Shown: positions 23,381-34,457 of the stretch, one piece after another | Position numbering within the stretch: the first letter of the stretch is position 1 | Layout: each line of letters begins with the position of its first letter | Assembly: GCF_033473495.1 (NCBI RefSeq) | Contig: NC_088937.1 | Coordinates: 1,054,001-1,118,000, forward strand | DNA: 64,000 nucleotides | Direction of reading: 5' to 3' | Source of the DNA: Cercospora beticola | Lineage: Eukaryota; Ascomycota; Dothideomycetes; Mycosphaerellales; Mycosphaerellaceae | Program-made: the position numbers and the translations under genes | Notes under the pieces: model-generated | The model's input: the letters and a program-made list of their open reading frames with translations, nothing else | Databases searched by the model: none | Told to the model about the DNA's origin: nothing

Positions 23381-26300
23381 CTTTAAGTATACTAGAAGCA
23401 CTCCGGTATATACGTTCTATCTAGGTAAACAAATAGTATAATATTAGCGAGCTAATAGTTTTATATATAGATTCGAGTCTATCCGAGTCGAAGGTATAGT
23501 ACGCTACTATTAGGAACCTTCCTATAACTGCCTACTATAACGAACCTCCCGAAAGCTTACGTACCTCTTTCTGCTCTTTATTTCGGGACTCTCTAACTCT
23601 AAGCGAAGCTATTAATATCTAGGAAGAGAAGAGCGAAGAAGGTATTATAATATATAAGGGTATATATTCCGCTAGTTAAATACTTAGTTAATAGCGTACC
23701 GGCTTAGGAGCTAGAGTGCGCCGTATAGAGCTAGGCGAGGCCTACGCTATAGGTTCTAGCTTAAAGTCTAGCTAGTAGGTCTATATTATAGGACTATACG
23801 ATAGGCTTAGAATTAGGGACTTAGCTATACTAGACTTAGGTAAGACTATTATTTAGTAGATAAATAATAGAGAGAATATTATTAGGATCGAAGGTTAAGC
23901 AAGGCAAGAATTAGAGAATAGGAGTAAGTTAAGGAGTTTACTTAAATATAATTCTTACGAATTATTATCTAAGTTAATAAGCTATTAAAGTAATAACCGT
24001 ACCGGCCTTATAATAAATAGCGCGATATAGCCTTACTAAGACTATTATCTTAAGCTTAGAGTTTAGTAGAGGCAAGCGTTATCTATTTCTCTATATTCTA
24101 GCTTTTATAGAAGCAGTATATATTGCTACCTCTAACGGAATGTTTACTATTTAAGAACTATAGTTCTCGACCCGACTATTATAGTAGATCTAACCGAGCA
24201 TTTATACTACGGAGTACTATTATATAACGAGCTATATTTGTTAGCTATATATACTACTACTAGTCCTATTATCTTACTATATAGAATCCCTATAGTAGTA
24301 ATAGAACTATAGCCTATATAACTCGTATATAACTATATTATAATTATTAGCGTTACTAGGTAATACTATCGGCGTACTCGATATCGAAACTTACGTATAG
24401 TATACTATTATTACTTCGAAGATTTAGCTTATTAAGGTTATCGTAAGTATGCTTATTAATTAATCGGTAAGAGGGATCTAGTATCGACGTTCGTAACGTT
24501 TTCTATAATAAGGTCTATAAAGTATAACTATATATAGCGATAGAAGTAGTAGGAGCTTAGCTACCTAAGAGAGTCTTATAGTAGAGACTACTATAGGTCT
24601 TATTCCTATAATCTTAGTAGAAGGATTAGAGATCTATATAGATTTCTGCTCCTTAGATACGCTAGAATCCGGAATTAGGAAACAGTTTTCTAGAAGCCGG
24701 AATTAGTGCCTTAGAACGCGATAAGCTCGTAGAACATTCTATATATTTAAGTCTATCTATAGCTTATTCGTTATAGCTTCGTATCGGCTTTAGAATACGT
24801 TATAGCCTTCCGCTTTTAACTAAGTATTAAGATCGGTTCGAGCAGACGACTAGCTCTTATAGCGCGTTATTTCCGATATAAATATCGTTAACTAGCCGGA
24901 CGTACTCCGAATACAATTGCAAGACAGTTTAGTAGAGTAGGTAGCTAAATATATTCGCCTCTATCTTTATATTACTAAGGATCCTCTTCGCCGTTAGTAG
25001 ATCTTAATTCCTCGTCTATAACTAAGAACGACTACTTATAGTACGAGGCATCGACGGCAAATAAGATATTTACTAGTATTATAAGAGAATAGTCTATTAT
25101 AATATCCCTAACTAAAGAGGTCCGTATAACGTTCCGAGACTACCGAATCGATAAAGATACTTAGATCCTATATATTATCGTATAAGACTACTTAGGTATT
25201 AATATTAACTCGGTCGATACGTATATCGATACGGCCTAAAAGTCTACCTACTTAACCGAAATTATTATAGAGCAAGTTTAATTAATTATAAAAGACTTTA
25301 TAGTCCGACTTCTAGTCTATCTATTTATTATTAATCTCTTTCTCTAGTATAGCGATACTTAGAGCTATATAGGATTAAGCTCCTACCTTAGTAGATTAAC
25401 TCGTATACCTAACTAATATCTATACTTCCTATAAGTTATAATCCTAGGTCTATAGTCGGAGAACTCGATATACTATAATTTCTTAAGCTATAGTCGAAAT
25501 TTATAGTAGAAAGCTAGCGTAGAAGAGAAGGGAAGGAGAAGGTTCCTAAGTAGTATAGGCTATACTAGTCGCCCTAGATATAGCGTTTATAGATATACTA
25601 AAGCGAATTATTACGCTATATACCTTCGTTATTATACTCTCTATATTAATTAACTATTAATTATCTCTTCGTTATAACCTTTCCGAGTTCTTTAGATAAC
25701 TTATAGCAATTATAATATACGAATTTAGTTAGACTCGCCTAGTACTATACGACTAGAAGGAAATACATATCTCCCTAGGAATTTAACTTAGGCTTTCCTT
25801 AACGTTATATCTTCGTATATACTTTATAATTCGTTTATAAATAGTAGTAGTAGCTATCTCCTTCTTAAACCGGTATATATTACGTTTGTTTAGTAGTAGC
25901 TCTTAGCGTAATAGCCTATAGAATAATCTAAAGTATATCGACTAAGTCTTTAGTCTTACCTATATAGAAGTCTAATACGTATACGCTTAAGAATTATCTT
26001 AATTCCTTAATTGCCTAAATGCCTAGTTACTTATATATACTTTTTATATCCCGACTCTCTAATTCCTAATTCCTATATCCGGTATACGTTATTGCCTATC
26101 TTCGGGAAATATACTATTATCGAGATTTTCCTTCTACTTAGGCTATCTAGTTTAGTAGAGGAGAGCTACGTAAGATATATAGAATCTATTGCCGGAAGTA
26201 CTAAAGCTCGAGTTTCTAGAGATTAGATAGGCTAGCTAATTAAGCTTTCGTAACCTAATCCGCCTTATTTATATAGACTATACGAAAAAGTAATAATATA

Positions 26301-28321
26301 TACGTGTTAATACTAATAGAATTGCGCCGTCTAACTTATATTCCGAATATACCTTATTACTTAGTATACTATAATAACGAAAATAATTTAATAATAGGCT
26401 TAAATACTCTCTACTATATCGCTCTTACTTACTTCCGATTCCTTCGAGTTATATATTCTATAGACTCTCCTTATATATATCTAAAAGCTATACCTAGAAG
26501 AAATTTCGGTAGTATATAGCAGATATAGATATTCCGTAGGCTATCTAGCTAGGTTAAATTTAATTAAGTATACTCTTAAGTACTATATAAGGTCGGGTAT
26601 ATATAAGTATTATTTCTACTTTCCCTCTGCTAGCTATAGTATATCTCTAAGGCAAATCGGGTAGTAAGCTACCGAGATTACGACGCCTCTCCTATATATA
26701 ATCTCGTAGTAGTTAGAGTATTCCTCTAGGTATAGTCTATAATACTATTACTATTCTAATAAGCTCTCGATATAGATACGATACTCGAAGTAATAATATA
26801 CTTTAGGAATATTACCTAGGACTAGTAGAGAGTAATCTTATAGCAAATACGCTTTAAGGTCTATCTGCGAATTAATAGCGGCGTTATAAAGTATATATTT
26901 GCTTAGGTCTTCCTCTAGGTAATCTAAGACGTAGTACGCTACCTACTCTAGGTACTCTTCGCTTATATTAGACTTATAAGGTTAAAAGCTATACTATAGC
27001 TACGCGGCGATAACGGACTCTAGTCGTACTATAAGCTTTTACTAGCGAGCGCTTAAGTAGTAGGAAAGGAGGTAGTCGTTAATTATAGTACGATTATTCT
27101 TAAAGAGCAACGTTAAGACTTTACTATAATAACTATACGTGCTATTCTATTCTAGTAGTATATACTCGTAGTGCTAAAACTAGTTTCCTAGGCGTACGAT
27201 CTACTCTAAAGGCTTTACGAAATCCTCTAGGCTATATTCGTACTCGGTGTCCCGATAGTAAAATAACTTTACTACGTTAGCGCGTAGTTAGTTCTATTAT
27301 ATTAATAGAGAGAGTAGGCAGTTACTTAATCGTGTCTTAGATTTAATTATGTCTTCTGCTTAACTATCGACCCCTCCTAGCGCCCTATCGTTCTCGAAAC
27401 CTATATAGCGGGCTAAATATATAGCCCTTTCTTAATACTATTACTCCTATCGTTTACGTCGATTGCTAGCTCTAGAGGTATAGTTAGTAAGCTTAGAGCC
27501 TAGTAGTAGAGGACCTTCTAGATCGTAGTTTACTACTATAGATATAAGAGAATCTATTATACTCTATTTAGAATCCTATTCTAGTATAATAGATTAGCTA
27601 TCTACTAGAGAAATTATCGAGATATAAGCTTAGAATGTCTGCGCGTTAGCGTATCCTATATAGCGCTACTATATAGTATTAGTATAGTGTCCTATATAAC
27701 GTTAGTTAAACTTCTCGTAATTAAAGTATACCCGTCGAGAACGTACGATCGAGTATATTACTATAACTATAGCGTAAATTATATGCCGAGAAGCGGTCTA
27801 CAAAGCCGGTACGCTATATAAGCTCTACTAGTATTTTATTAAGAGTATCTACTATAATTATCTTATCTAGAGATAAACTTCTCTAGAAGACCGGTATATC
27901 TATATACTCCGGCAAGATTCTAATCCTAACGTACTTGCCTTCTATATCTATAAGACAGCGTAGATCGTAAACGCTATATATATCTTAGAGTATATTAGAG
28001 GCTATAGCGAGGGCGATAAGCTAAGCAATCGAGTAGAGCTCCGGCTACTTAGGATCTTCGAGCAAAATTATACTAATACTAGAGTATTAGTTAGTTTTAT
28101 TATTCTCCTATTATACGAATTCTAACCTACGCCTTTATACTATCGCCTCGGCTGCTCTTATAGTTACAAATCTTAATATTAGCTACGATACGGCGTCTTC
28201 TATTCTCTAGAGAAACAAAGAACTCTATATCCTTCTACTTTAGACTCTTATTACTTTTAACGTAGGCGCTAGACTTAATAACCTCGCCTAGCCGAAGTCC
28301 TAGAAATAAGAATAGTAGGAG

Positions 28322-28868
28322 TAGAAGTAAGACTTATAAGCGCTCGCGAGGATATTTATAGTTAAACTCGTCGCTTATCTAAAGAAACTAGAGTAGAGTG
28401 CGAACGACTACTAGTATTACTAATAGCTTCTCTCTAATCTTTTAGTTCGCGCTATACTCTATATACTCGACGTCTACGAATAAATAGAGCTCGCCTATAT
28501 CGCCGTAGTTTAGGCGCTTCGCTTACCTAAGCTTATCTTCGACGAGTCTATTAAGTATATAGATATATTTTTTAAAAGTAGAAGTCCTAAGACCCGAGCT
28601 AAGTTAACCTTTCTTGCTAGTAACGGCGTATAGAAGGAATCCTATTACCTACTCTTTTATTAGAGCCGAGGACTAGGCATTATACTCTACGTATTTACGT
28701 TCTTCGTCTTTAAATCTAAGCCGGAGATACTCTATCTACGCTTTCTCTACGACCTTAAGGAGACTACTATAGAGTTTACTAATACGGCCGGTAAGTAGAA
28801 CTACTAATTTATCGCTACGAGCTAATCGCTTAATTCTCTCTTAAAGCGTAGCGTAATTAGGTACTATA
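28322..28868 (+). pseudogene. Unidentified RIP-degraded ORF fragment, about 180 codons
   Basis: The plus-strand frame from 28322 is protein-like, with patches such as LRLPKLIFDESIKYIDIFF near 28,515 and LRFLYDLKETTIEFTNTAG near 28,735, broken by TAG/TAA at likely Gln or Trp codons. It is not recognised. It may belong to the same element as the frame at 21,842-23,380. Confidence 0.4.
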
Positions 28869-29255
28869 ATAAGAGTATAATTTAACGATATAGAACGTAG
28901 TCTAAACGTAGTCTAGATAGAATAATATCTTAGTCGTTATAGTAGCGAAAGATATATATAGGAAGAAGTATAAACCTATATAGAGTAAAGGCTCTTATAG
29001 AAAAGTCTAACGTTTCTAACTATTAACTCTAGCTTAAGTATAAGCGAGTTGTATACCTAATATATAGTACAACTACGTAGTATGCGATTATACTATATAT
29101 AGCGAAGTTATACGTAGTAGCGGGAGAAGGGAAAGGCGTTGAGCTTAAATAGATGCCTAAAGCCTAGAACTAGGATTCGGTTAGTAAGCTTTAAGCGAGG
29201 AGACCTAGTTCCAGGATTCGGGATATCGATAGCTTAAGCTATAACACTTAGTCCC

Positions 29256-30226
29256 TCCCTAGGTTAACAAAAGAGCTACCGACCCCAAGACAAAGCGGAA
29301 ATCATGACCACTAGACCAATGAAGAGAGAAGCTCACTTAGCTCTATGGAAGCGTCCGTTCAAAGATTGTTCATATCCCTTCATCTTTGCCGCTAAATTGC
29401 AGCGCTTGCAGGTGGCCAACGGTTCCGGGTGCTGTGCATGGTTGCTCCATGTGGTAGTAGCAGACATGCTGTCCGAGCATAGCATACGTCAAGAATAGAG
29501 TACTAACTGCAACAATTTCTGCAAGGAACGGCCACGAAACTTCTCAAGGATGCGGAGCTCGGAGGACTGCTTGAGATCATGACAGCTGGAATCGACTTGT
29601 TGCTTCGGAGTCATCGGCAGAAGATAGCACACCAGGCAGTGTCCCATACAGCTCTGCACCGAGTCAGACAGTAGAGGGTGCCTCACATCTGCCATCCGGA
29701 GCTGGTCCCTCGCAACTACTTTCACTAGGGGCAGTCAGATCGTGGTCATTTCCTCATGGTAGAGAACTGTCTGAAGCAGAAGTACTTTCTAACGGCGACT
29801 TTGGGCCGTTTTGTATATGGCATGCGGGATCGGGCACAATGGTTCTGCAGTGCTGCAGGCACGTAATCCAACGAAGCAGACTGTGCAGTGGCTAAGACGT
29901 CCCTCGCTTTGAAAGACTGAAGAGAAGACCCGAGAAAAGTTTCTATGGGAGCGATCTCGTATTCCTTCTTCGGGCTCAAGACAAATGCCCTGGGTGATGC
30001 AACACCACCGGCAACTGGCTGTGCTTGATTTCCAGGCGCACGGCCAGGCCTCTGGCTCGCACAGCATCCATACCATGTTAGACGCCGATTCTGCCCAGCA
30101 TATCCAGCATTGCCAGCACACGGTACTGGTTCCCGTTGGACCGACAGCCTCCTCCGCCCGAGCTTGTTCTCGAGAACACGATGCCCCTCTCCAGTCGCAC
30201 ATGGGCCAATTTGCAATGTTTCCGCA
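29256..30226. other. Gene-poor edge of the repeat block
   Basis: Normal CpA/TpG content returns here. Overlapping minus-strand frames of up to 167 codons (29746-30249) show no domain and compete with equally long frames in other phases, so I do not call a gene. The left end contains the possible tRNA fragment. Confidence 0.5.
29281..29320 (-). other. Possible 5' tRNA fragment (A-box and anticodon-stem start)
   Basis: On the minus strand, TGGTCTAGTGG (29318-29308) has the form of a tRNA D-arm/A-box and is followed by TCATGATTTCCGC, as in fungal tRNA-Glu or tRNA-Pro genes. The matching 3' half (GCGGAA stem, T-arm with GGTTC) is not found next to it. It is therefore at best a truncated tRNA. 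It lies about 30 bp outside the edge of the repeat block. Confidence 0.35.
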
Positions 30227-31030
30227 CTAGCCTCTATTGGGAGCAGCACTGCAGAGCTTTTGATCGATCGCGCTCAGCCTGTTTATGTGAGTGCTACCAG
30301 ACTCCTCAAGAGAAATTGTTCCTGGCGACCCAAGTTGGATGTCGCTCAAAGTCTTCATCTTCCAGATCTCGGCGATCAACTGAGGAGCCATGACTGCCCA
30401 AGCCGAGACATTCTGATATCTCAGACCAATTGTTCGCCGCACATGGAGCGATCTTAGATTTGGAAGACAATGCAGCTGTTTCAGCCCTATCAACATCGAT
30501 GCAGGCTGTCCCACTACTAACTCAAGTTTCGTAATGGCAGACAGGCGCCGTGCACCCAGAGAATCTAGGAAGCTCGTCGGTGACTCGATCGAGAAGCGAT
30601 TGACAGCATAGAATATTTCTTCGGCTTCAGCGAGTGCTCGTCGTCAAGTCAGAAGAATTGCCAAAGTTGCTGGAGCCTTTCCATGCCACGGGGGAGGCAC
30701 AATCTTGACGGCACCCCTCGAAGTGGGAATGCTAAGCAGGTGCTCATAGATATTGAGCCTGAGCTCTGCTGGTAGACAGAAGAGCAGAGACTGGTCCTGT
30801 GGGTTGACCGATTTATTCAGCTTTGTCTCCTCGATATTTGCGTTCATCCTCATTTGGTGTTCTCTGCAAGAGGCTGCACCGAAGCTGAATTGCAATTGAA
30901 ACTTGATGTAAGTGCTTCGCGATGGACCTGTAAATTCGCGACCCTCGGGGTCCTGGATTTCTTCTTTGGGAGGTAACATGACCCAGTCCTCACCGTCTCC
31001 AGAATTGACGCCCGGGATTGTGTCGGCCAT
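30227..31030 (-). pseudogene. F-box-like protein interrupted by one in-frame TGA
   Basis: The minus-strand frame is open for 268 codons from an ATG at 31030 except for a TGA at 30646-30644. Before the stop is an F-box-type motif (LLFCLPAELRLNIYEHLLS, near 30,790-30,735). Just after it comes AEAEEIFYAVNRF, which in this fungal family normally follows the F-box in the pattern cRxixxEaxxxFY. The reading therefore continues in the same frame across the stop, arguing for one gene broken by a nonsense change (CGA to TGA would suffice). The stop is followed by C, a context that can allow readthrough. Upstream codons to 31105 are also open, so the start is uncertain. Such proteins are usually substrate receptors of SCF ubiquitin ligases. 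Confidence 0.6.
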
Positions 31031-31358
31031 CGATGCTAACAGGTCTTGCAAAGCCTCGGTGAGCTGCTGGTCGATGGCCTTGGAGATACACGTGTCTGCA
31101 GGCACATAGACAAGGTGTGCAGTACTTTAGAGTTCGGCTGGATCTAATGAATGTGATCAGGCAGCAGGCAAGACGTATCATACGTCAGACGACACTAGCT
31201 TCATCCTTCATATGCACTCGTGGTCTATTGTGACCAGCAATTGAAGCTACCCAACTCTATCTTGCAGGTCCCTGCCCTTTCTTGTTGGCTTGTACTGATA
31301 TGGTTGCATGATCATCCCAACACCTTAGACTTGCGTAGCTGACTTGCGCCATAGTGGT

Positions 31359-31841
31359 CTACAGCCCTTCCTCATAAGGAACGATCACGTCTGGATAGAC
31401 GTCCGTAACAACACCTTTAATTGGATCATCCGGTATACGGCGATCGCATTCCACCAAGTCCACCGCGATATCACCTCGAATCTTCTGCAAGTCGGCGTCT
31501 CCTAGGTCTCGCACGCAATACAAAGGCCCAAATCTATAATTCTCTGGGCTTTCAAAGATAATCTTCGGTTCGAACGTCATACCGGTGGTTCGTTTATGCC
31601 GTTCCAGTGTGCAGCCCTTGTGCAAGAATACGAAGTAAGACCCCTCCACTACGTATGGCGAGTCGCAATTATACGTTGGCGCTTCATACGAATATGGGGA
31701 TATTGCCGAGCTGTACCTCGCTTTGCGCCACCAGAGAGTCAATCGTGGCCGTTGCGAGCTGGCGAGAAGGAGAAAGGCCCCAAGGATAATCGAAAGGATG
31801 GCGAAAAGGGACCGAGGCGACTTAGCCACGAACTGCTGCAT
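31359..31841 (-). CDS. Small membrane-anchored protein with I9-inhibitor-like region
   Basis: A 160-residue single-exon frame with ATG at 31841-31839. Residues 10-30 (SLFAILSIILGAFLLLASS) form a signal anchor without a clear cleavage site. Residues 65-80 (SYFVFLHKGCTLERHKRT) resemble the first strand and helix of subtilisin propeptide/inhibitor I9 domains (YIVvfKdg...eeH), and the LQKIRGDIAVDLVECDRRI stretch near residue 120 resembles the closing part (lekir..peVdyVE.d..v). No peptidase domain follows. It is divergent from the related-looking gene at 32,228 with a 386-bp gap. Stand-alone I9 proteins such as yeast Pbi2 inhibit vacuolar proteinase B; a similar role is inference, and the domain match is weak. 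Confidence 0.6.
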   Translation of the reverse strand: MQQFVAKSPRSLFAILSIILGAFLLLASSQRPRLTLWWRKARYSSAISPYSYEAPTYNCDSPYVVEGSYFVFLHKGCTLERHKRTTGMTFEPKIIFESPENYRFGPLYCVRDLGDADLQKIRGDIAVDLVECDRRIPDDPIKGVVTDVYPDVIVPYEEGL

Positions 31842-32227
31842 AGTTTTGGCGAGCCGTTGGCGAACGATTGCTCAAAGAACAGCCTTTTGCTGGATGAGCG
31901 GTTGGTCGACTGTGTGCTAGAATTCTCGACTTGCAAAGCCGAACATTTCGATCGCGAATTTGAAGAGCGGTGGTGAGTTGAGATTGCACAAGAACAAGAA
32001 GGTGCCGAAGGGTGTGGAATCAGGAGTACGTCAGTGTTCTGGTTTTGAAGATTGAAGAGGGCAAGATGCAGATGGGAGGCACAGCAAAAAGTGTGGCTCC
32101 AACAGGCAGCAATTCATGCACTCATGACACCTTGGCAAACGCAGGATGCCACCTTGCATGTCTGGACGCATCAACCACCTACTCGATATCGCACCTGAAA
32201 TTCTCGACAGCGGTCCAGTCGCCCATA
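31842..32227. promoter_or_regulatory. Shared divergent promoter of the two I9-like genes
   Basis: This 386-bp stretch lies between two start codons pointing apart. Open frames extend into it from the plus-strand gene but carry no domain. No clear TATA box was seen. Confidence 0.4.
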
Positions 32228-32725
32228 ATGGCCCCAAACTACTCAATGTTTCTGGTTCTGATTCTCACACTTCTTATATGTGTTGTGGCCTCGTTGCCAT
32301 CGGCCCCGCCCAACGACATCCTCGCGCCTCTCTATGGACTGAACGTTCGAGACAAGTGGCCGGACGAGTACGTGATCATGTTCCAGGATGGATATTCTTT
32401 AGACGAGCACTTTCACACCATCGGTCGCAACTTATCACACTCGGCCCAATTCGCCAAATATTCCTTCGGTTACCAGGCGACTATAGACAGGCAGACACTG
32501 GACGAGTTTGTTCGACGAGATCCCAATGTTCTCTTTGTTGAGACGAACAGACCGATTTACGGGATTCAGCCAGTCGATGTGGTATATTCAGAGCCTTGGA
32601 GACCCCCGTGTGCGCGCAACACTTGCATACTGGATGGGCAATGCCATAAGCTCTGGCGGGACGAAGATTCTTCGGAGAATGACCACTTGAGAGAAGAGAT
32701 ATTTCGACAGCCCTTTGCAGATTGA
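32228..32725 (+). CDS. Secreted stand-alone peptidase inhibitor I9-like protein
   Basis: 165 residues. The ATG at 32228 was chosen over the longer frame from 32012 because it begins a good signal peptide (MAPNYSMFLVLILTLLICV, cleavage near residue 25). The mature part has DEYVIMFQDGYSLDEHF, SFGYQATIDRQTLDEFVRR and NVLFVETNRPI in the right order for an I9 domain: first strand, core strand and helix, last strand ending in VE. No catalytic domain follows; the C-terminal 40 residues have three Cys and an acidic tail. In subtilases this domain is the propeptide and chaperone; alone it can be an inhibitor. The fold assignment is by motif order only. Confidence 0.7.
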   Translation: MAPNYSMFLVLILTLLICVVASLPSAPPNDILAPLYGLNVRDKWPDEYVIMFQDGYSLDEHFHTIGRNLSHSAQFAKYSFGYQATIDRQTLDEFVRRDPNVLFVETNRPIYGIQPVDVVYSEPWRPPCARNTCILDGQCHKLWRDEDSSENDHLREEIFRQPFAD

Positions 32726-33017
32726 AGCTGCTTCGATCTGCTTGACAGAAGATCATGGCATGGACGCTGGCATTCGCCCAAACGGTCGGTCACTGGACCG
32801 TGCAGTATGAAGCACTGGCAAAACAATTCAAGGGTCATTACGCTGTCAAATCTGTTCTGAGAACATGTTCAACAACACGAAGTCGCTGTATTCTCGCTTT
32901 GTGTGCAGATATGGCGTGGCAACGGCGCAGAAGAAGTCATATATGTAGAGTCCACATCGGAACTTGAGAACAGTATGTTTTCTGCGCACAGCCGATCACA
33001 TTCCTCCAACGCATAAA

Positions 33018-33812
33018 TCAAAGCTCTATCAAGCACGATGCATTGCTATCAATGAAGCTCCGCAGAGAATCCATAATCTCCTTCGGATCTCCGATAGAGA
33101 CTGCTGTTGCATCCACAAACACATGCTCCTCCTCAAGAATACTCATTACGTCCGGAACTTTTTGGGCAAAACCCGTAACATCGATGAGCCCGTCAAACTT
33201 CTTTCTGCCAGTATACCCCTCGAGGCCTGCTTCCACGTGTTGCACCGTGTCCGTTGCATTTGCATCGATGGCATAGTGCGCCCTGAAACTCAGGACATAT
33301 TGCCCTACACGTTTGACCAGATCATCGTGTTCGGTGAGATCAACCATCACGAAAATTTGTGCATACGGATGAGCTGCTTTGAGGAGCAAGCAGAGAATGG
33401 CACTGGTCGTAGTCTCGCCGCCAGTCACGAGGATCGAGACCCCAGGGACGGAGGAGCCACTGTTTATGACGGACGTGCTCCTTCGGAGAGCGTGTTCGTA
33501 GGCTTGGGCAGCATCGTGAGCCAAGATGTAAGACGCGGCAATTGTAGCCGCCTGCTTTGGAGCCAGCTCGGGAGGCTTGATGCATAGTATAGTCTCGTCG
33601 AGTGGAATCTTGCTTCTCTTTGTTTGCTCGGCAGGAATAAGCATCATCACAGTATGCCCTTTCTCGAGTGTCCCAGTAAGATCGTGGCCGACCTCTTCTA
33701 CGATGCCGCACGCTCCAACGAATGATATGGAAGCAATGTGATCGAGTGCATCGGTCGTCTCGCTCAGACTGACAAGCACCTGATTTGCTTCCAGTGGAAT
33801 TGCTTCATCCAT
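33018..33812 (-). CDS. Medium-chain reductase/enoyl reductase-like protein
   Basis: 264 residues from the ATG at 33812. The layout resembles quinone oxidoreductase or polyketide enoyl-reductase-type MDR proteins: a partial GroES-like part with GACGIVEEVGHDLTGTLEKG (near residue 32), the helix LAPKQAATIAASYILAHDA (near residue 85), and a nucleotide-binding strand ILVTGGETTTSA near residue 128. The usual AxGxxG is not perfect, so cofactor binding may be weakened. No structural zinc cysteines are seen. It is shorter than the usual 330 residues; most of the N-terminal catalytic domain is missing or in an unrecognised exon. Substrate unknown. No other polyketide genes are nearby. Confidence 0.6.
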   Translation of the reverse strand: MDEAIPLEANQVLVSLSETTDALDHIASISFVGACGIVEEVGHDLTGTLEKGHTVMMLIPAEQTKRSKIPLDETILCIKPPELAPKQAATIAASYILAHDAAQAYEHALRRSTSVINSGSSVPGVSILVTGGETTTSAILCLLLKAAHPYAQIFVMVDLTEHDDLVKRVGQYVLSFRAHYAIDANATDTVQHVEAGLEGYTGRKKFDGLIDVTGFAQKVPDVMSILEEEHVFVDATAVSIGDPKEIMDSLRSFIDSNASCLIEL

Positions 33813-34457
33813 GGCGCTGTGACAATGCACGAGACTGATCTGAGTGAAGAAGGATAGTAGTATGTCATACAGACAATCACTCGGATGATATAAGATACTT
33901 CATGTACAATAATGGTATTACGAAGGACGTTGGCAATGTTACGCTGCGGGGAGAACATGACTACAAACACTAAGCTGGTTCAAGGAACAATCGACGGTCG
34001 TTCTGAGTTTCATTGGTCCATTGCCGCATACCACACTGACTGCTGTGCCTCACGGCTGCATGCTGCAACTGCGATCCTCGAGGATCGAAGCGCGAACGTT
34101 AAAGATCGTTCGAATCTTTTTTTTTTCCATGCACACCGTCAATCTCTGTAGCAGTTCTAGGCCTTGCACGATAGCTGGTCGACCCAAAAGAAAGGAGTTC
34201 GGCGTAGTAGCATGAACGTTGTGAAGCCTCTCGCAGCTGAGTATGCAGAACTCATTAATTTGACCCGCTGCTATGATAGCTCTGGCCGCAGATTTCTCTG
34301 AGGGGCAGCAGCGCAAGCGTCGGGGGATTCAGTCGACGGAAGATGAGTGTAGAGAGAATCAATATTGCTGTAACGAATGACCCTAACGGGGTTTATAAAT
34401 GATTGAAAATTACATCACCCTCAGCATTCGCCTATCATTCTCCCACGCCCTGGCAGC
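33813..34457. other. Intergenic, no gene seen
   Basis: Upstream of the MDR-like gene and downstream of the CAP gene. It contains a T11 run near 34,117-34,128 and short frames without domains. Confidence 0.5.

Larger units (their letters stand above)
21003..29255. other. RIP-saturated unidentified repeat, right part (8.2 kb)
   Basis: This continues the sequence interrupted by the Copia and Gypsy insertions. CpA and TpG are almost absent except for patches such as 24,640-24,950 and 29,140-29,255; CpG is frequent. No domain could be identified. Several plus-strand frames remain protein-like between RIP-type stops, notably 21842-23380 and 28322-28868. An ATAGCTTAAGCTAT palindrome lies near 29,230-29,243, and the last CTATAACA at about 29,250 resembles a TG..CA-type element end. 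Short open frames at 26,011 and 26,304 look like chance. It may contain more than one element. Confidence 0.6.

Noticed and set aside
26011..26519. Two 71-codon ORFs inside the RIP block
   Set aside because: Biased Leu/Ile/Tyr composition in CpA-free sequence; chance open frames.
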